From Nematostella vectensis (taxonomy: Eukaryota > Cnidaria > Anthozoa > Actiniaria > Edwardsiidae): a stretch of 64,000 nucleotides of DNA. Position 1 is the stretch's first letter. Every line of letters begins with the position of its first letter. The position numbers and the translations under genes are program-made. The notes under the pieces are model-generated. The model saw only the letters and a program-made list of their open reading frames with translations. It did no database searches and was not told the origin of the DNA. This document shows positions 46,301 to 56,808 of the stretch, piece by piece. The stretch is taken from contig NC_064043.1 in assembly GCF_932526225.1 (NCBI RefSeq), positions 12,088,085 to 12,152,084 of the forward strand, written 5' to 3'.

Positions 46301-48716
46301 TTATATATACTCCAGCCTGCAGCCGACCAAGCTAGAAACGTTGTAGATACAGGGGACTTAAATAGACTACATAATGTGGCTTCCCAAGCTATAGACTTGA
46401 TAAACGCTGAGAATGTGGGCTTTACTAACGCTGTGGCTACTCTTAATAGGATCAAAGATAACACAGATGACTTCAATGGGCTTCAGACTATAGTTATCCA
46501 AGCTAGGGACTCAGAAAAGGTTGAATTAACCGACTCTTTAGCCTCACAAGCTGGTGAATTCGCAATCACAGAAAAAGTGCACATAAACTCCGTTGCTCCT
46601 TCAGCTAGGACCAGAGTAATAACAGAGGAATATAAGTTACCCAGCTCTATGGTTAACAAAGGTAGAGGCTCAGAAAGTACAGACAAAGAGAAAATGGCAG
46701 ACCGTAGAGTTGCATTAGATTCTGCAGACGTCTTACCTGCTAAACCTATGAGCGCAGTCAAGCCTGTTTTCAATGTGGACAGCGATGACATCAGCCATTC
46801 CGTGGATAACGTAAGTCGTAACGGTCTCCAGAGTGTACGGTTTCTATTATGTTGTGCTTACACGATGTTTCCATTTCTTTTCAATAGTCCTCTAACAAGA
46901 AGCCAGGCATATATGATGAGATTTATCCTTCCATAAAGAAAAGGTCTTCACAAGATGAGTCGCTTGTCAAAATGAAGGTAAGTTGAAGTCAATGAAGAAT
47001 AACACACAGTTCATATCTCGTCGCAAATTAAAAGGGAATACACTGATACGCAAGTTGACCAAAGAATTATGGGGTACTTAGGGGAATTGAGGAGTAGAAC
47101 ATCTAAATATCAGTACGTGTCTTACACATTCTATATAGGTTTTCGGGGTTATGCTGTCTTAGATAGGGTAAGGAGCTATGGCTTCCGACCGGACACCCAA
47201 ATCAGATCTTAAGCCAAGTGCTCTCCCTCCTGCCATTCAGTAGAGTACTCTACTACTTGTAAAGAGACTAGCATATTTAACTTGTAATTAGACTGCTCTA
47301 CGGAGCCTTCTGGAGGATAACCAGCGACTTGAAAGAACTTTACCCAAACGCCGCATTGAACCCGGAGCTGGTGGAATGTACCCCAACGAAGAGAAGTAAG
47401 TCGATGCAATATTTATATGCTTTAAATACCACGAATGGCAAGTTTTAGTGGTTTTCTTCCAGGAAATGTAAGTCCGATGTCATATATTTATGCTTTCATA
47501 TACCATAAAAAAAAACAAGACTTAAGATTATAATTCCAGGGGATTTAAGTCCTTGTTGTAGCCCCCCCCCCCCCCCCTCCCCCCGTGTGCACGTTACATG
47601 GGATCCGCTGATGGTTGCGACACATGGAATCTTGATTGCAACCAAATAGTCTACCGAAAACTCCAAGTCGAGTTATTTCAAATAGGATGTGTACCATTAA
47701 AAGTTTCAGCATTGTAAGAGGCATAGGCATGCACGAGAGAGTAGATTTATTAGGCTTTAGCACATCAATACCCCGAGAAGTTTTTCTTAGAAAAACCTTG
47801 ATTTCATTAAAAGGAGGAGACTAGAAGAAGCCATTCACAAGTGCCAAGTCGATTACCAGCGTGAAGTCGAAATTATCTTCACAAGGTAAGCCGAGCTTGC
47901 AAGGGCTTTCTTTCTCCAACTTCATATCTGCTCATCGTCTGTCAATACAATGTTACGTTCATTTTTCTCATCTCATACCTCTTTCACCTCTCTTATAAAT
48001 GATATAATATAATTGTCAGAACGATTATTGGCCAGAGCCTTTAGAAGCATATTGTCGTACAGCCCTTGATCTTCCAGAATCTAATTTAATCTGATCAGAT
48101 TTTCTGGCGGACATGGATTAAACGGAAATAGAATCGGACAATTCTGGGTACTTAAGCACTCACATCTATGTAATTTAAAGTGAAACGCAAACTGAAATAA
48201 ATGTTCAATCTTGATATTCCTAGAAATGCAGAGTTTGACTTACTGTGTGAGCGAGAGAAGCTTGCGGCTGGCTACGATTCCACTGTTGTAAGCGAGGTAA
48301 GGTCACTGGAGAAAGAAGCATCTATTGTCATATTTAGACGTCACATGGAACTTATAATACCATGATACACTGCCCTCAAATACACGTTACATCAGGATTT
48401 TTTTGAAAAATTTGAATTTTTAAGTGACAGATGTATGATCCTTTTTAACTTGTCGCTAAAAGAACATTTTTTAATTAAAGATAATAATTATGTTTTTAAG
48501 AGGGTGAAGGGTGGTGGTTAGTATTTGCAACTAAGAAGTATCAAATCAAAATTAAAAAAAAAAAAAATACATCCTGAAACAATCTGTCAAAAAACTTTTG
48601 TTTATTATCAGATACAAACAGAACTGGAACTAAATCTGCTTAACAACGAGATTAAACTTGCAGCCATGGAAAACCATCTGTTGAATCTGCACCACCAGCT
48701 GTACCGCATGCAGTAG
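28336..48716 (+). CDS. RRM protein with giant repeat exon and C-terminal coiled coil
   Basis: Thirteen phase-consistent exons, 1,851 residues: 28336-28581, 28850-28943, 29426-29544, 30441-30529, 33553-33701, 37298-37426, 42389-42518, 42649-46810, 46888-46977, 47292-47395, 47820-47885, 48224-48296, 48612-48716. One RNA-recognition motif is split over exons 3-5 (about residues 141-215): RNP2 VFVGRL, then RELAQLFDQIGPVQDLHI, RNP1 YGFVRF, HGRVLGNRHITVELS. Exon 8 (4,162 bp) encodes Pro/His/Thr-rich degenerate repeats, an RG-bearing segment (GFGRGGRVSPP, KQFGRGS) and three KMDTA repeats. The last five exons encode a charged coiled-coil tail (LLEDNQRLERTL, LEEAIHKCQVDYQREVEI, LNNEIKLAAMENHLLNLHHQ). 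I do not recognise the orthologue; RNA binding is inferred from the RRM, partners unknown. The intron after exon 5 hosts no clear further exon; the intron after exon 4 holds a BEN gene; the intron after exon 6 is mostly minisatellite. The start Met is uncertain. Confidence 0.85.
29757..29940. repeat. ~190-bp intronic duplication (partner 36977-37180)
   Basis: The segment with AAGCTGTCAATGCCTTGTTA, GACAGTTTGTGG, GGCTCATAGGTCAATATTAG and ATTGTGTCC recurs at 36977-37180 in another intron of the same gene, with about 85% identity and the same orientation. Confidence 0.85.
30341..30412. mobile_element. short palindromic element
   Basis: AGCCACCTCTACCCTTGAGA at the left and TCTCAAGGGTGGTGGCT at the right form about 27-bp near-complementary arms around an AT-rich loop. 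It ends 28 bp before exon 4 of the RRM gene, close to the 3' splice site. Confidence 0.75.
30918..31480. repeat. ~28-30-bp minisatellite (TGTGACAGTTTGT family)
   Basis: About 19 copies of units such as GACATGACAGTCTGTAGTGT followed by GACAGTTT or GACAACTGTTT, in RRM intron 4. Open frames on both strands here are repeat artefacts. Confidence 0.92.
31919..32863 (-). CDS. intronless BEN-domain protein
   Basis: Single open frame of 314 residues. The N-terminus (residues 10-46) is helical and Asn/Gln-rich (ILENQRAIMVNQSTILHNQN), likely a short coiled coil. Residues 50-165 are Pro/Thr/Val-rich and probably unstructured. An acidic Ser patch (SSPDSSDDERP) follows. Residues about 185-260 fit a BEN domain, an all-helical DNA- or protein-binding module of chromatin factors: NFSVQLLRYIFQGEELSNKN, then DPVKLQFIKQTVYEHY and TTWRHCIRAMDEFLRR. 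Role inferred as chromatin or transcriptional regulation. It lies in intron 4 of the RRM gene on the opposite strand. The lack of introns suggests retroposition or an element-derived gene, but the frame is intact and codon use looks coding. Confidence 0.77.
   Translation of the reverse strand: MDHPDSFSPERFAAILENQRAIMVNQSTILHNQNKIMRGVEQILLALPSSQNNTSAPSTQNTVSLASQVHHLASVQPALPHVPEPPRVEQASLTQITITPAQTKLSGLQQTHTRVESQLPTCTVTTVPVIPPISQNPLPSPTLVTVHPAPVPIPITNANSSPDSSDDERPQFASRSAVMQIKCKSCSIGNFSVQLLRYIFQGEELSNKNCSGTRGKEQIDPVKLQFIKQTVYEHYNIPSEEKATTWRHCIRAMDEFLRRPKKERKYMKDNSPPTLVGLGMESKLGNFRSDDQEQDFSRVRNENFPQTNAQAKLF
33093..33120. promoter_or_regulatory. candidate promoter motifs for the BEN gene
   Basis: TTACGTGA (CRE/bZIP-like, 33093-33100) and CCGGAAGTGC (ETS-like, 33111-33120) lie 230-257 bp upstream of the BEN start codon in a locally GC-rich patch within an AT-rich intron. 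This is the composition expected of a housekeeping-type promoter. Motif-based only. Confidence 0.4.
34330..35280. repeat. diverged ~600-700-bp tandem duplication
   Basis: Blocks around 34330-34600 (AAATCCTAAAAAAAACATCT, TTGGGGTAGAGAGGAAGCAA, CCCTTTCCCATTATCTT) resemble 35015-35280 (AAATCCTAAAAAGAAGATAT, TTGGTGTAGACGGGAAATAG, CCCTTTCCCAATATCTTT). Old duplication in RRM intron 5. Confidence 0.6.
36977..37180. repeat. second copy of the 29757-29940 repeat
   Basis: See the partner entry; this copy ends about 120 bp before exon 6 of the RRM gene. Confidence 0.85.
37530..42170. repeat. 4.6-kb, 19-bp G-rich minisatellite
   Basis: About 240 copies of a 19-bp unit, GTAGGAGTGATGGGATGGG, with variants (AGAAGTGA, GGGGCGGGG, GTGATGTGATGG) arranged in larger repeated blocks. 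It occupies almost the whole of RRM intron 6. No stop codon is created on the minus strand in any frame, which yields 961- and 279-codon open frames of Pro/His/Ser/Leu peptides with a 19-residue period. I reject these as genes. Confidence 0.97.
42730..44560 (+). repeat. coding tandem repeats in the giant exon
   Basis: Degenerate ~60-66-bp units encode peptides such as TLPHADNGPQ and TPPYGHTAPVL. A block of 297 bp (99 codons) is nearly exactly duplicated, with TGGTCACACTGCGTTGACAG at 42898 region and again at 43198, preserving frame. Confidence 0.85.
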
Positions 48717-48775
48717 CGAGTAAGACTGTCGACGTATTTCACACAACTAATCAATAGCTGATGCACTACCCAGTG

Positions 48776-49210
48776 AAGGGGACCACGTGATTGTATCAGA
48801 AACCACTAGACTATCCAATGCTTTGAGTGGCTAAGTGGACCACGTGATTGTATCTAGACTACCTAGTGCTGATTGTGGCTCTAAATGACCCACGTGGTTG
48901 TAACAAAAACCGCAAAACTAACCAGTATTTTGAGTGGCTATTAATGGACCACGTGATTGTAACAAAAACCGCTAAATTAACCAGTGTGTTGAGTTGTTAT
49001 AAATGGACCACGTGACTGTATCAAGAGCTACTAGCCTACTCAGTGCTATGAGTGGCTTTAAATAGACCACGTGATTTTATCAGGAGCTTCTAAGCCCACC
49101 AAGTGCAAATGGCGTCTATTGATTGACACGTGCCGGTAACAGGGGCTAGACTTCCATGTTTTAAGCCAAATGGTATCTTTAAATGGACCACGTGACTGTA
49201 TCGGCCGCTA
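48776..49210. repeat. ~62-bp minisatellite, CACGTG in nearly every unit
   Basis: Seven or eight imperfect units with the core GGACCACGTGATTGTATC followed by a variable CTA...AGTG...GAGTGGCT segment, immediately downstream of the RRM gene stop, perhaps in its 3' UTR. Confidence 0.88.
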
Positions 49211-49373
49211 CTCCAGATCCTAGTCGGAACTGCTAAGCTTAACATCGATTGTTATTTTGAAAGTAAAAGACCTTATTGTTATCGTGAGCAGCGCCAAACT
49301 TGTCAGACCTTTGCTTAAAGTATTCAATAAAGAGGGGGACCTGAGTAAGGACATTAGGACTACGAAATCAGAA

Positions 49374-49609
49374 TGTGTAGTCCCAGAAAATATCCATACC
49401 CCCCCCCCCCCCCACCTCTCTGGAATTTCCAGCCCCCTGGAAAAAAAAATAAATACAGTTAGTGTTAAGGAAAAAGGGCATTTTACCCCCCCCCCCTCCC
49501 CTCTGGAAATTCCAGGGCGTTTGAACCCCCACCCCCCACCCCCCCCCCCCCGAAATTTCCAATCCTCCCCTTCATGTTGGGGTATGGATATTTTCTCTGG
49601 AACTACACA
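49374..49609. mobile_element. TIR element with TGTGTAG termini
   Basis: The left end, TGTGTAGTCCCAGAAAATAT then CCATACCCC, is matched by the right end, GGGGTATGGATATTTTCTCT then GGAACTACACA. The interior is C-rich and noncoding, with two TCTGGAAATTCCAG-like internal palindromes. Non-autonomous DNA transposon. Confidence 0.85.
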
Positions 49610-51043
49610 TTATTACTCTATCTAAAGATTCTTCAGGACTACATTTTTCTCTTGTTAAACTGTTCTGATGTTCTCATACAAAATTAAAGATCCCTCAATT
49701 AAACCATAGTTGATTAAACGTTCCTTATATCGATATGACGTTGTTTTCTTAGTGCCCTTTGTTAGTGTGGCTTGGTTTTTAATGCCGAAGACACAATTCT
49801 TTATACACGGAGCGTTCAATTATATTGTTATTCATCTACTTAAACTCAACACTACTTGTGGCAGCGGTTATAAAAAGGACACAGTGCTTTCACAATATAC
49901 GTCCATTATTTTTTTGTATGTTGGAACATGTCCCGTTATGAATCATTTTTGTTATACTCTGGAATACTGGAGAAAGTTATGTATACTGAAATATAAAAAA
50001 ATATATTAAATTATGTTTCTGTTGAACCGCCGTTGCGGTATTATGGGTAAAATCGAAAATGTTAAAATTTGTTTATTGATACCTTGAAATGAGTTACGTC
50101 TGTAAAACCATACTTAAGGTGAATAAAAAGGTTTGAAGATACTGTTAAGAGAAAATATTTGTCGTTTTATTTATCGAGTACCTAGTCGATTGAAATACCA
50201 ATGCATATTTCTATATTCACTAATTGGCCACTCTGGGTATCAATATATTGTGTGAACGCGAATTTATTCAAGGCCCTTCTGATTACATCAAGTTTTGTGG
50301 ATAAAAGCATCGTTTAATGTGACTATTTTTCAAATAATCATTTTAATTGCTAACCCTAGTTTAGATGCAGTTAAATTTCCACACTGTGTCTTGGATTATT
50401 TTCCGATTTAACATGTTTCGATCACAGTGAACGCGACTTTATCTTTCCTTATTTAACTGCTAGCAGCATTGCGGTAAATGACCCTGTCGATGACAGGAGC
50501 GGCGGTTTTGCGTTTGTTGTGATTACTGCGGTCGATCCACCTGTACAATCTTTATCCTGCGCGAGAGAATTACTAAAAAATGTTTCTTGTTTATTTTTAG
50601 CTCCAGCCGGAAATTGCGCGAGAAATACCACAGAACTGGACATTCGAAATAAATGCTCTTCCTAAAATGCTGATTACAAAAATGATCATAAGTGAAAGAT
50701 GACCTTCACAGTGTTGCCAAGAAATACAAGTGTTCGTACAAAAACATTACAACTAACGAAACCCCTTTTTCCACAAGTGGTTTGTGATATACATATTAGA
50801 TGCCTTGGTCAACCTATTTACAACGGATGTTGAAATCACTTATGAGACAGCTTCCCACTTCGATATGTCTTGAAATATCCGAATTTTATTCTAAGGCGAA
50901 CAGGAAGATGTCGATGCTAGAACAGTGACTTGAGGGGGGTATGTAAAGGCAGTAGGTTGCACTTTGAAATACGTCTCCTTTAAGGACTGAGTTTCTCTAG
51001 TATTACTTTATTATCTTAATCGAGATACCACTAGTAATCCAAA
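49610..51043. other. intergenic, no gene recognised
   Basis: Between the RRM gene and the MFSD12-like gene. Short open frames such as 49710-50009 lack motifs. AT-rich; contains the presumed promoter and 5' UTR of the transporter gene. Confidence 0.5.
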
Positions 51044-54000
51044 ATGGAGTGGGTTTCTGTAGCGGAGAGAATCTGGAGCGATCTCAAAGGCACGGGATCT
51101 CGCAGGACTCGCCTTTCTCTCAGGGAAAGACTCACGTACGGTGCAGGGCAAGTCTTCAACGATCTCTGCGCCTCCGTCTGGCTCACCTACCTTTTAATCT
51201 ACTTCCACAAAGTGGTCGGTCTCTCCTCAGCAAAGACCGGCTACCTCTTTGTGATCGCTCAACTCGTTGACGCAATAGCTACTCCTTTTATTGGTATTGC
51301 ATGTGATCGTTATGTTCCTTGGTGCTTTGCGTTTTACGGCCGTAGGAAGTTCTGGCACTTAGTCGGCTCGTTACTGGTGACATTCACATGGCCGTTCCTC
51401 TCCAGTCCGTGTAAAGGCTGCGATGAAAACAGCTCGCAGAGTGAGCTACTTGGGCATTACGCGGTAGTAGTGATATTCTTGCAGACCGGATGGGCGTGCG
51501 TGCAAGTGTCCCACGCGGGAATCATCTCGGCCCTCGCACAAAGCGACAAGGATGTCATGGAGTTGAACGCCATCAGGTAAGTTCGGTAGCGAATTGAATA
51601 ATGATTGGTAATCGGATCTTCCGTCACTGTTCAACATTTGAAAGTGCTAAAAAAAATACCAGCTAATTCCGTATATATTATTAAACCATGATTTAGATGA
51701 ATAACCGTAATATTCTGACATAAAGCCTATCCAAATAGGAGCTTATCATGTTAAATGGACACACAAAGTTCCATATGATTATAAGCCATCTCTCAAAGGC
51801 CTATCAAAACAGTTTTCTGAAAAGTGTATTAAAAGCCGTGTCTTTATTTTGTGAATCCTACAGTATTTTAAGTTCCCACAGAGTTTTTTGTATTGAATAT
51901 GTGGTATTGTCGTGTTTTCCACCCAAGGTCTGGACTATCGTTCGGCTGTGGTATATTCGTTTTCTGTGTGATGTGGATTCTTCTTGGTCAAGGCCACAAT
52001 GCTTATCTCACTCCTGAATCTTGGAAACATTTCATGGTAAGGCTTACTTTTTATATTCCATAGAGCTATGAAATCCCAATATCGACAAAACTGTTTACTC
52101 TGCAAGGCCGTAGCAGGGGTTGGGGCACTGGGGGCACGTGCCCCCCTTCCCCCCCCCCCCAATATTTTCAAACTTTAAAGGAAATGACCAGTAGGGGCGT
52201 GGCTGTGCCCCCCCATTGTTGTCTAAATGTTTCTGTATCTTGCCCCCCCCCCCCAATAATTCGAGGCCTGCTACGGCTATTCTCCCTGACCACGTGGAAG
52301 CTTTGTTGAGGGTCACTGCCTTAGAGGCTTTAGAGGCGTTGTCGCGAAGCCATTTCACGGCAGCCTTTTGTCAAGCGACTGTATATCCTGACCATGTGGT
52401 CGCTATACCAAAGATTACTGCCTTAGAGGCTATGTTATTCCCTGACCATGTAGTCGCTAAGTTCAGAGTTACTGCCGAAGAGGCTATATTGTTCCCTGAC
52501 CATATGGTCGCTATGTTCAGAGTTACTGCCGAAGAGGCTTTATTGTTCTCTGACCATGTGATGGCTATGTTCAGGGTTACTGCCTAAATGATGTTGTTTT
52601 TCAGACAATTGGTGTCGTCATCACGGCCCTTGGCTTCATCGCGTCAGCATTCTTCCATTTTGGGGCAAGAGAGCCAGAGCAAAGAAACCGTCAACAAGAG
52701 GAAGCACAGCGTTTGAATAACACAATAGGTGACCTAAAGCAGATGAAGGATGGGGGGAGGCCTTACCTACACCAGGAAGCAACGCGTGAATAACATTATG
52801 GGTGGCCTAGTGGAGAAGAAGGAGTGGACGAGAGCGTATTGCGTACACGAGAAAGCACAGCGTCTGAATAGGAAAAAAGGAGGGGTTTGGTCAGACATGA
52901 GTTGTATGGCGGCTGCCTTAGGCGCCTTCTATGCCTTCAACTAGACCACGTCTGAATCTGCCTTCTCGTAATTCAGCATCTAGCTATGCAATGAGAGTAA
53001 TAAGCTACTCCAATTTAAATATTTGTATCTATTTATTTAACTTAAGGAAGCACAGTGTCTAATTAGCACCATAAGTGACATAAGGGAGAAGAGTGGTAGG
53101 TAGGGAGAAATAGCCTGCTAGCCGGCTCTCTGGAGATTCGGGATTAGGAATCCCGAATCTCCGGATAGCCGGCTAGCAGGCTAAGGGAGGAAGTGCCCGG
53201 CGAACATGAGGAAGCACAGCATCTGAATAACACCGTATGGTGACATAAGGAGCCGTGATTAAAATCAGTTGAACTAGGAAGTATTTAAGTGGGCAATTTA
53301 TACAGTTGATTGACTATTGATGCATTCGAAGTTTCTATGCATTTTTTAGGATCAAGTAGGTAAAAGCGCAGTCAACATAACGCTCACCAATCATTTTTAG
53401 AGGATTTGATGTACACTCTCCGTTACGCTCCAAAAGAGAAAGGTGGCAAGTTTAACTATGTTATTCTGAATCAGATGGTCAGCCGAGTGGAAGTCAGGTC
53501 TCTCCAGCTGAGATATTATCTACTCAATCTGTGGCCGACACTCGAACCTGCCGGTCATGGCGTCAATGGTTAAACGATCCCGACTTCTATAAGGTACAAA
53601 ACGCCAGAGCAAAAGTGTTTCCAAATGATATAAAAGAATTGAGTATAAAGATCTATACACAATAAATATATTCTTGGGAAGGAAAATTTATTGCAGATTT
53701 TGTTATTACGCGAACACCAAGAATCCGATCTGGTTTGGGAATAGCGCGTAATCAAACAAACGAAACAATCAATCGCCCCCAAAGCGTGATCGACTAGGCA
53801 CCATTCACAAACGAGACAAGAATGGTTAAATTCTTTTTAGGTGCGAATGACGAACACGGCGTAGGGTTATAGAAATAGAAAATAATCACTTAATGTCTAT
53901 TTGAATAGATGAAAGCCTTTTTAGAGACCTTACCTACCCTGATGGTATCCCACCATGCCTGGATGTAACCTTACAGTCTTCTATTTCAGATGGGCGTAGT

Positions 54001-56808
54001 GTACACGTGTACTCGCGTGGCTCTCCACGTGTCCCAAGCGTACTTCGTGTTCTACTTGACCGACACTCTACTCTTCCACAAGGTTAACTATTCTTGTGTG
54101 TATTGCTGCTTCGTTAACTTATTTAGGTGCCAAATAGTGCCTCCGAGATAATTTTCTATGTATCCCGTTTTCCAGGAAGCCATAGCGTATTTTCCTCTTG
54201 TCGTTCTGATAACTGGCGCCATAGTAAACGCTGGCTTCCACAAACTCAACAACGCGCTGGGAAACAAGGTAAAAAAGTCCCTACCAGTCAAAATGTGTAG
54301 AGGGATCTCTTTGGTTTATAAACCCTTCTTAAAATAACCAGGAGTGAATGCATTCACCGTACTTTTTAAAACTACAAGTACAATTGACCACAATACCCTA
54401 GATGGTATTTCCACATACTTCATATCTTCATAATTCAAATCCAGTATCCAAAATGTAAGCATATAATTGCTTTTAATCTTTTGCGTTTTTCTCAGTGGAC
54501 GTACTGCTTGGCGTCTGTTGTGGTCCTCATGGGCTGCCTGTGGTTCCAGCTCCAGTCGCCATCCAATAAGAACGCTGTGTTCGTCTCTGCAATCATGCTG
54601 GGCAGCGGCGTGTCCGTGTTACTGATGACGTCAATGGCCATGACGTCAGACCTAGTCAGCAGAGACAAAGTAAATGTTCATATTTCCAATAGGTGTTTTG
54701 ATGGTAGTTTATATATGCGTGACGTTGAAACGGTTGAAACGTACACTGCGATCTTACTTTCACGATCTCCAACCAACAAACTTAGAACATATAATAATGC
54801 CAAGACGAAGAAAATCGGATATGCGAGGTGCTCTGTGCGGCTGAAAATTAGCGCCAAGAAGACGGAACAGTTTCTCATGTTTTCCAAACATATGTTGTCA
54901 AATATGACAAGTTTTAAAACAAATATGTTTGATATGAAACAATTACATAACCGACTTCAGGATTTGAATTTTGAATGACAGTAGCCAGAAGGCGGGCTTA
55001 GGGTTTGATATCGTTTGCCATTCAAATCAAATTATAAGTGAATTTTCCAGTGATCGTGAAGTCGCCGCTAGGTCTACCAGTGTTAACACGTTTATGTACA
55101 GCAGTTTGTTTATTGCAGGAGTCCAGCGGTTTCGTGTACTCTGCCATGCGCCTTCTTGACCGAGGGTTTGTGGGGCTGGTGGTGATGATTATACAGAAGA
55201 ACTATCCCGACAACACCAGCGAGTAAGGCGACCACTCAATACCCTACCCTGTACCAAACCCCCAAAACTGCGATTCAATTTGCACGTGCGTCGCGCCTCC
55301 CCGATTATTAAAATCAAATTTTTATTTTAGAATTTGCAAACTAGAATCATAGGTGATTATGTTCGCTAAAGATCAGGTCGATCGCGCACTTTGGAGGGGC
55401 TACTAAACGGGTTTCAATTTTAACGAATATTTGAAAATAAGTACCCTCGAGAGGCCTTAAAAGCATCTCTCCTGGGACAACCTCTCGACTCTTTTTATGC
55501 AACAAGTTGTATATTAGCTTCGTCCAAAGGCGTCTTGTGAAAGACTTCTGTTGTCAAACATTCTATGCGATAAACCGACGCCATTAACCGACAAGCCGCT
55601 CAGCCAATAGAAGCCAGGGGACAGGCTAATTTGTATATGATCATACAAGGAGTTTTCGCGCTTCTGGGCAGTTTCCTAAGGCGCGTTCTATCATCCGGGA
55701 ACTACTAACCTCTTTTAAGCGGCCACTTTCCTAAAAACCGAGATATTGTTCAGGTTTTGGACGAAAAAGATCTATCGGCGGGAAAACATGCCGTCTCAGA
55801 CATCTCATTTGCTGCTCGCAAAAGCAATATCGTCTTGTTTAGTGTTGGCGAGTTGTTCGTATTTCGTTCACCTAGTTTCATTATCAATAATATACGTTCG
55901 ATGATTCAACCCTCTATGGATCTGAACTTGCTTATATGTTTTCCTGTTTTCAGTATTCACTTGCCGGCTTGCGGAGACTACGCACGCCTCGTTTTCACCT
56001 TGACCCCAGCTATCGCCGTTATCATCGCGCTTTTAACAGTCCTCGTCACTTTCGACTCCAACATCGAGATCACTTGCAAGAAGAAAGGTACTAAGGACAC
56101 GTGATCTGAATAATACTAGAAAGAACACTTGATCCAGAGGAAACTTTACTTCATAACAACACTAAATTGCAGAATACTCTAGCTTGTCGTTTATTGGCTG
56201 ACTTCCGCGCCTGTTCGAACAACCTTGTCGCCATTATTATACTCATAACACTGTGTAAATTTCCAAGATGACATTTGAAAATCATTGGTTTATCTCTAGT
56301 TTAGGCACATAATTTATTGTTGAGTGATATCAGAACCGATATTCTAGTGATTTCTTGGGTTATTTCTGTTATCAAAGGCGAACAAGAGGACGGAAGCACC
56401 CAAACTGTCATCACTTTTCAAAGTGCAACTTTCGGCAGCGTCTACGGCATCGACGAGGACGACGAAGAATTGACCCTCGCTGGAACCACCCCCACGGTGA
56501 TCGACAAGCACCTCGGTGAATCTACTCCCACGGTTACTGACAATTACCGTGACGACACACTCCACAACCCGCGAAAACACTTCCCACTAGACCCAGGCCC
56601 CAGGGGAGCCTTTTCGGCGCCGGACAGGGTTGACTTGAAGGCGTATCGTGGTTACGAAGACGACGACTACTCGATCGAATCACTCGTTATTGGACCCGAC
56701 TACTCGACGCTTTCGAATGATGAGGTGAAGGAGAAGGACGATGATACCACGGAGAAGGAATGCATGGATTTTAGCCACATCCGTAAAATGCCGTCAACGA
56801 ACTTGTGA
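51044..56808 (+). CDS. Mfsd12: MFSD12-type major facilitator transporter
   Basis: Ten phase-consistent exons, 637 residues: 51044-51576, 51928-52036, 52605-52728, 53475-53593, 53990-54082, 54176-54268, 54496-54669, 55119-55222, 55954-56087, 56378-56808. MFSD12 is a 12-TM lysosome/melanosome membrane protein needed for cysteine import. The family signature is strong: LRERLTYGAGQVFNDLCASV, TYLLIYFHKV, YGRRKFWHLVGSLLV, FLQTGWACVQVSHAGIISAL, CVMWILLGQG, WRQWLNDPDFYKMGVVYTCT, RVALHVSQAYFVFYLTDTLL, AIMLGSGVSVLLMTSMAMTS, AMRLLDRGFVGLVVMIIQ. Exon 4's start (53475) is the least certain boundary; it lies in the variable central loop. The acidic C-terminal tail of about 140 residues (IDEDDEELTLAG, YEDDDYSIESLVIGPDYS) is longer than in the human protein and may carry sorting motifs. 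The intron after exon 3 contains copies of that exon's end. Confidence 0.95.
52105..52278. mobile_element. AGGCCGTAGCAGG TIR element
   Basis: In MFSD12 intron 2. Left end AGGCCGTAGCAGGGGTTGGG, right end GAGGCCTGCTACGGCT. C- and G-rich interior with CACGTGCCCCCCTTCC. Related in style to the CAGGCCCGTAGCC elements. Confidence 0.7.
52283..52587. repeat. 54-bp intronic repeat with an open frame
   Basis: Four to five units of 54 bp (18 codons), each with CCTGACCATGTGGTCGCTA and GTTACTGCCGAAGAGGCT. The plus-strand frame stays open (DHVVAKFRVTAEEAILFP) until 18 bp before exon 3. It is not spliced into the transporter reading frame. Confidence 0.85.
52699..53250. repeat. repeats copying the MFSD12 exon 3 3' end and donor
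   Basis: The exon 3 end (GAGGAAGCACAGCGTTTGAA then TAACACAATAG|GTGACCT) is followed in the intron by imperfect copies at about 52771, 52851, 53046 and 53208. Several keep the GTGAC or GTGGC donor-like GT (for example TAACACCGTATGGTGACATA at about 53228). Confidence 0.82.
53112..53182. mobile_element. short perfect-stem inverted repeat
   Basis: AGCCTGCTAGCCGGCTCTCT and GGAGATTCGGGATT pair with AATCCCGAATCTCC and AGCCGGCTAGCAGGCT around an AGG loop. It sits inside the exon-derived repeats of MFSD12 intron 3. A related AGCCGGCT word is seen near 1890 and 27493. Confidence 0.8.

Noticed and set aside
53399-53474. Earlier start (after TTTTTAG at about 53400) for MFSD12 exon 4
   Set aside because: The frame needed for WRQWLNDPDFYK meets a TAA at about 53453, so the acceptor must lie downstream, near 53474.
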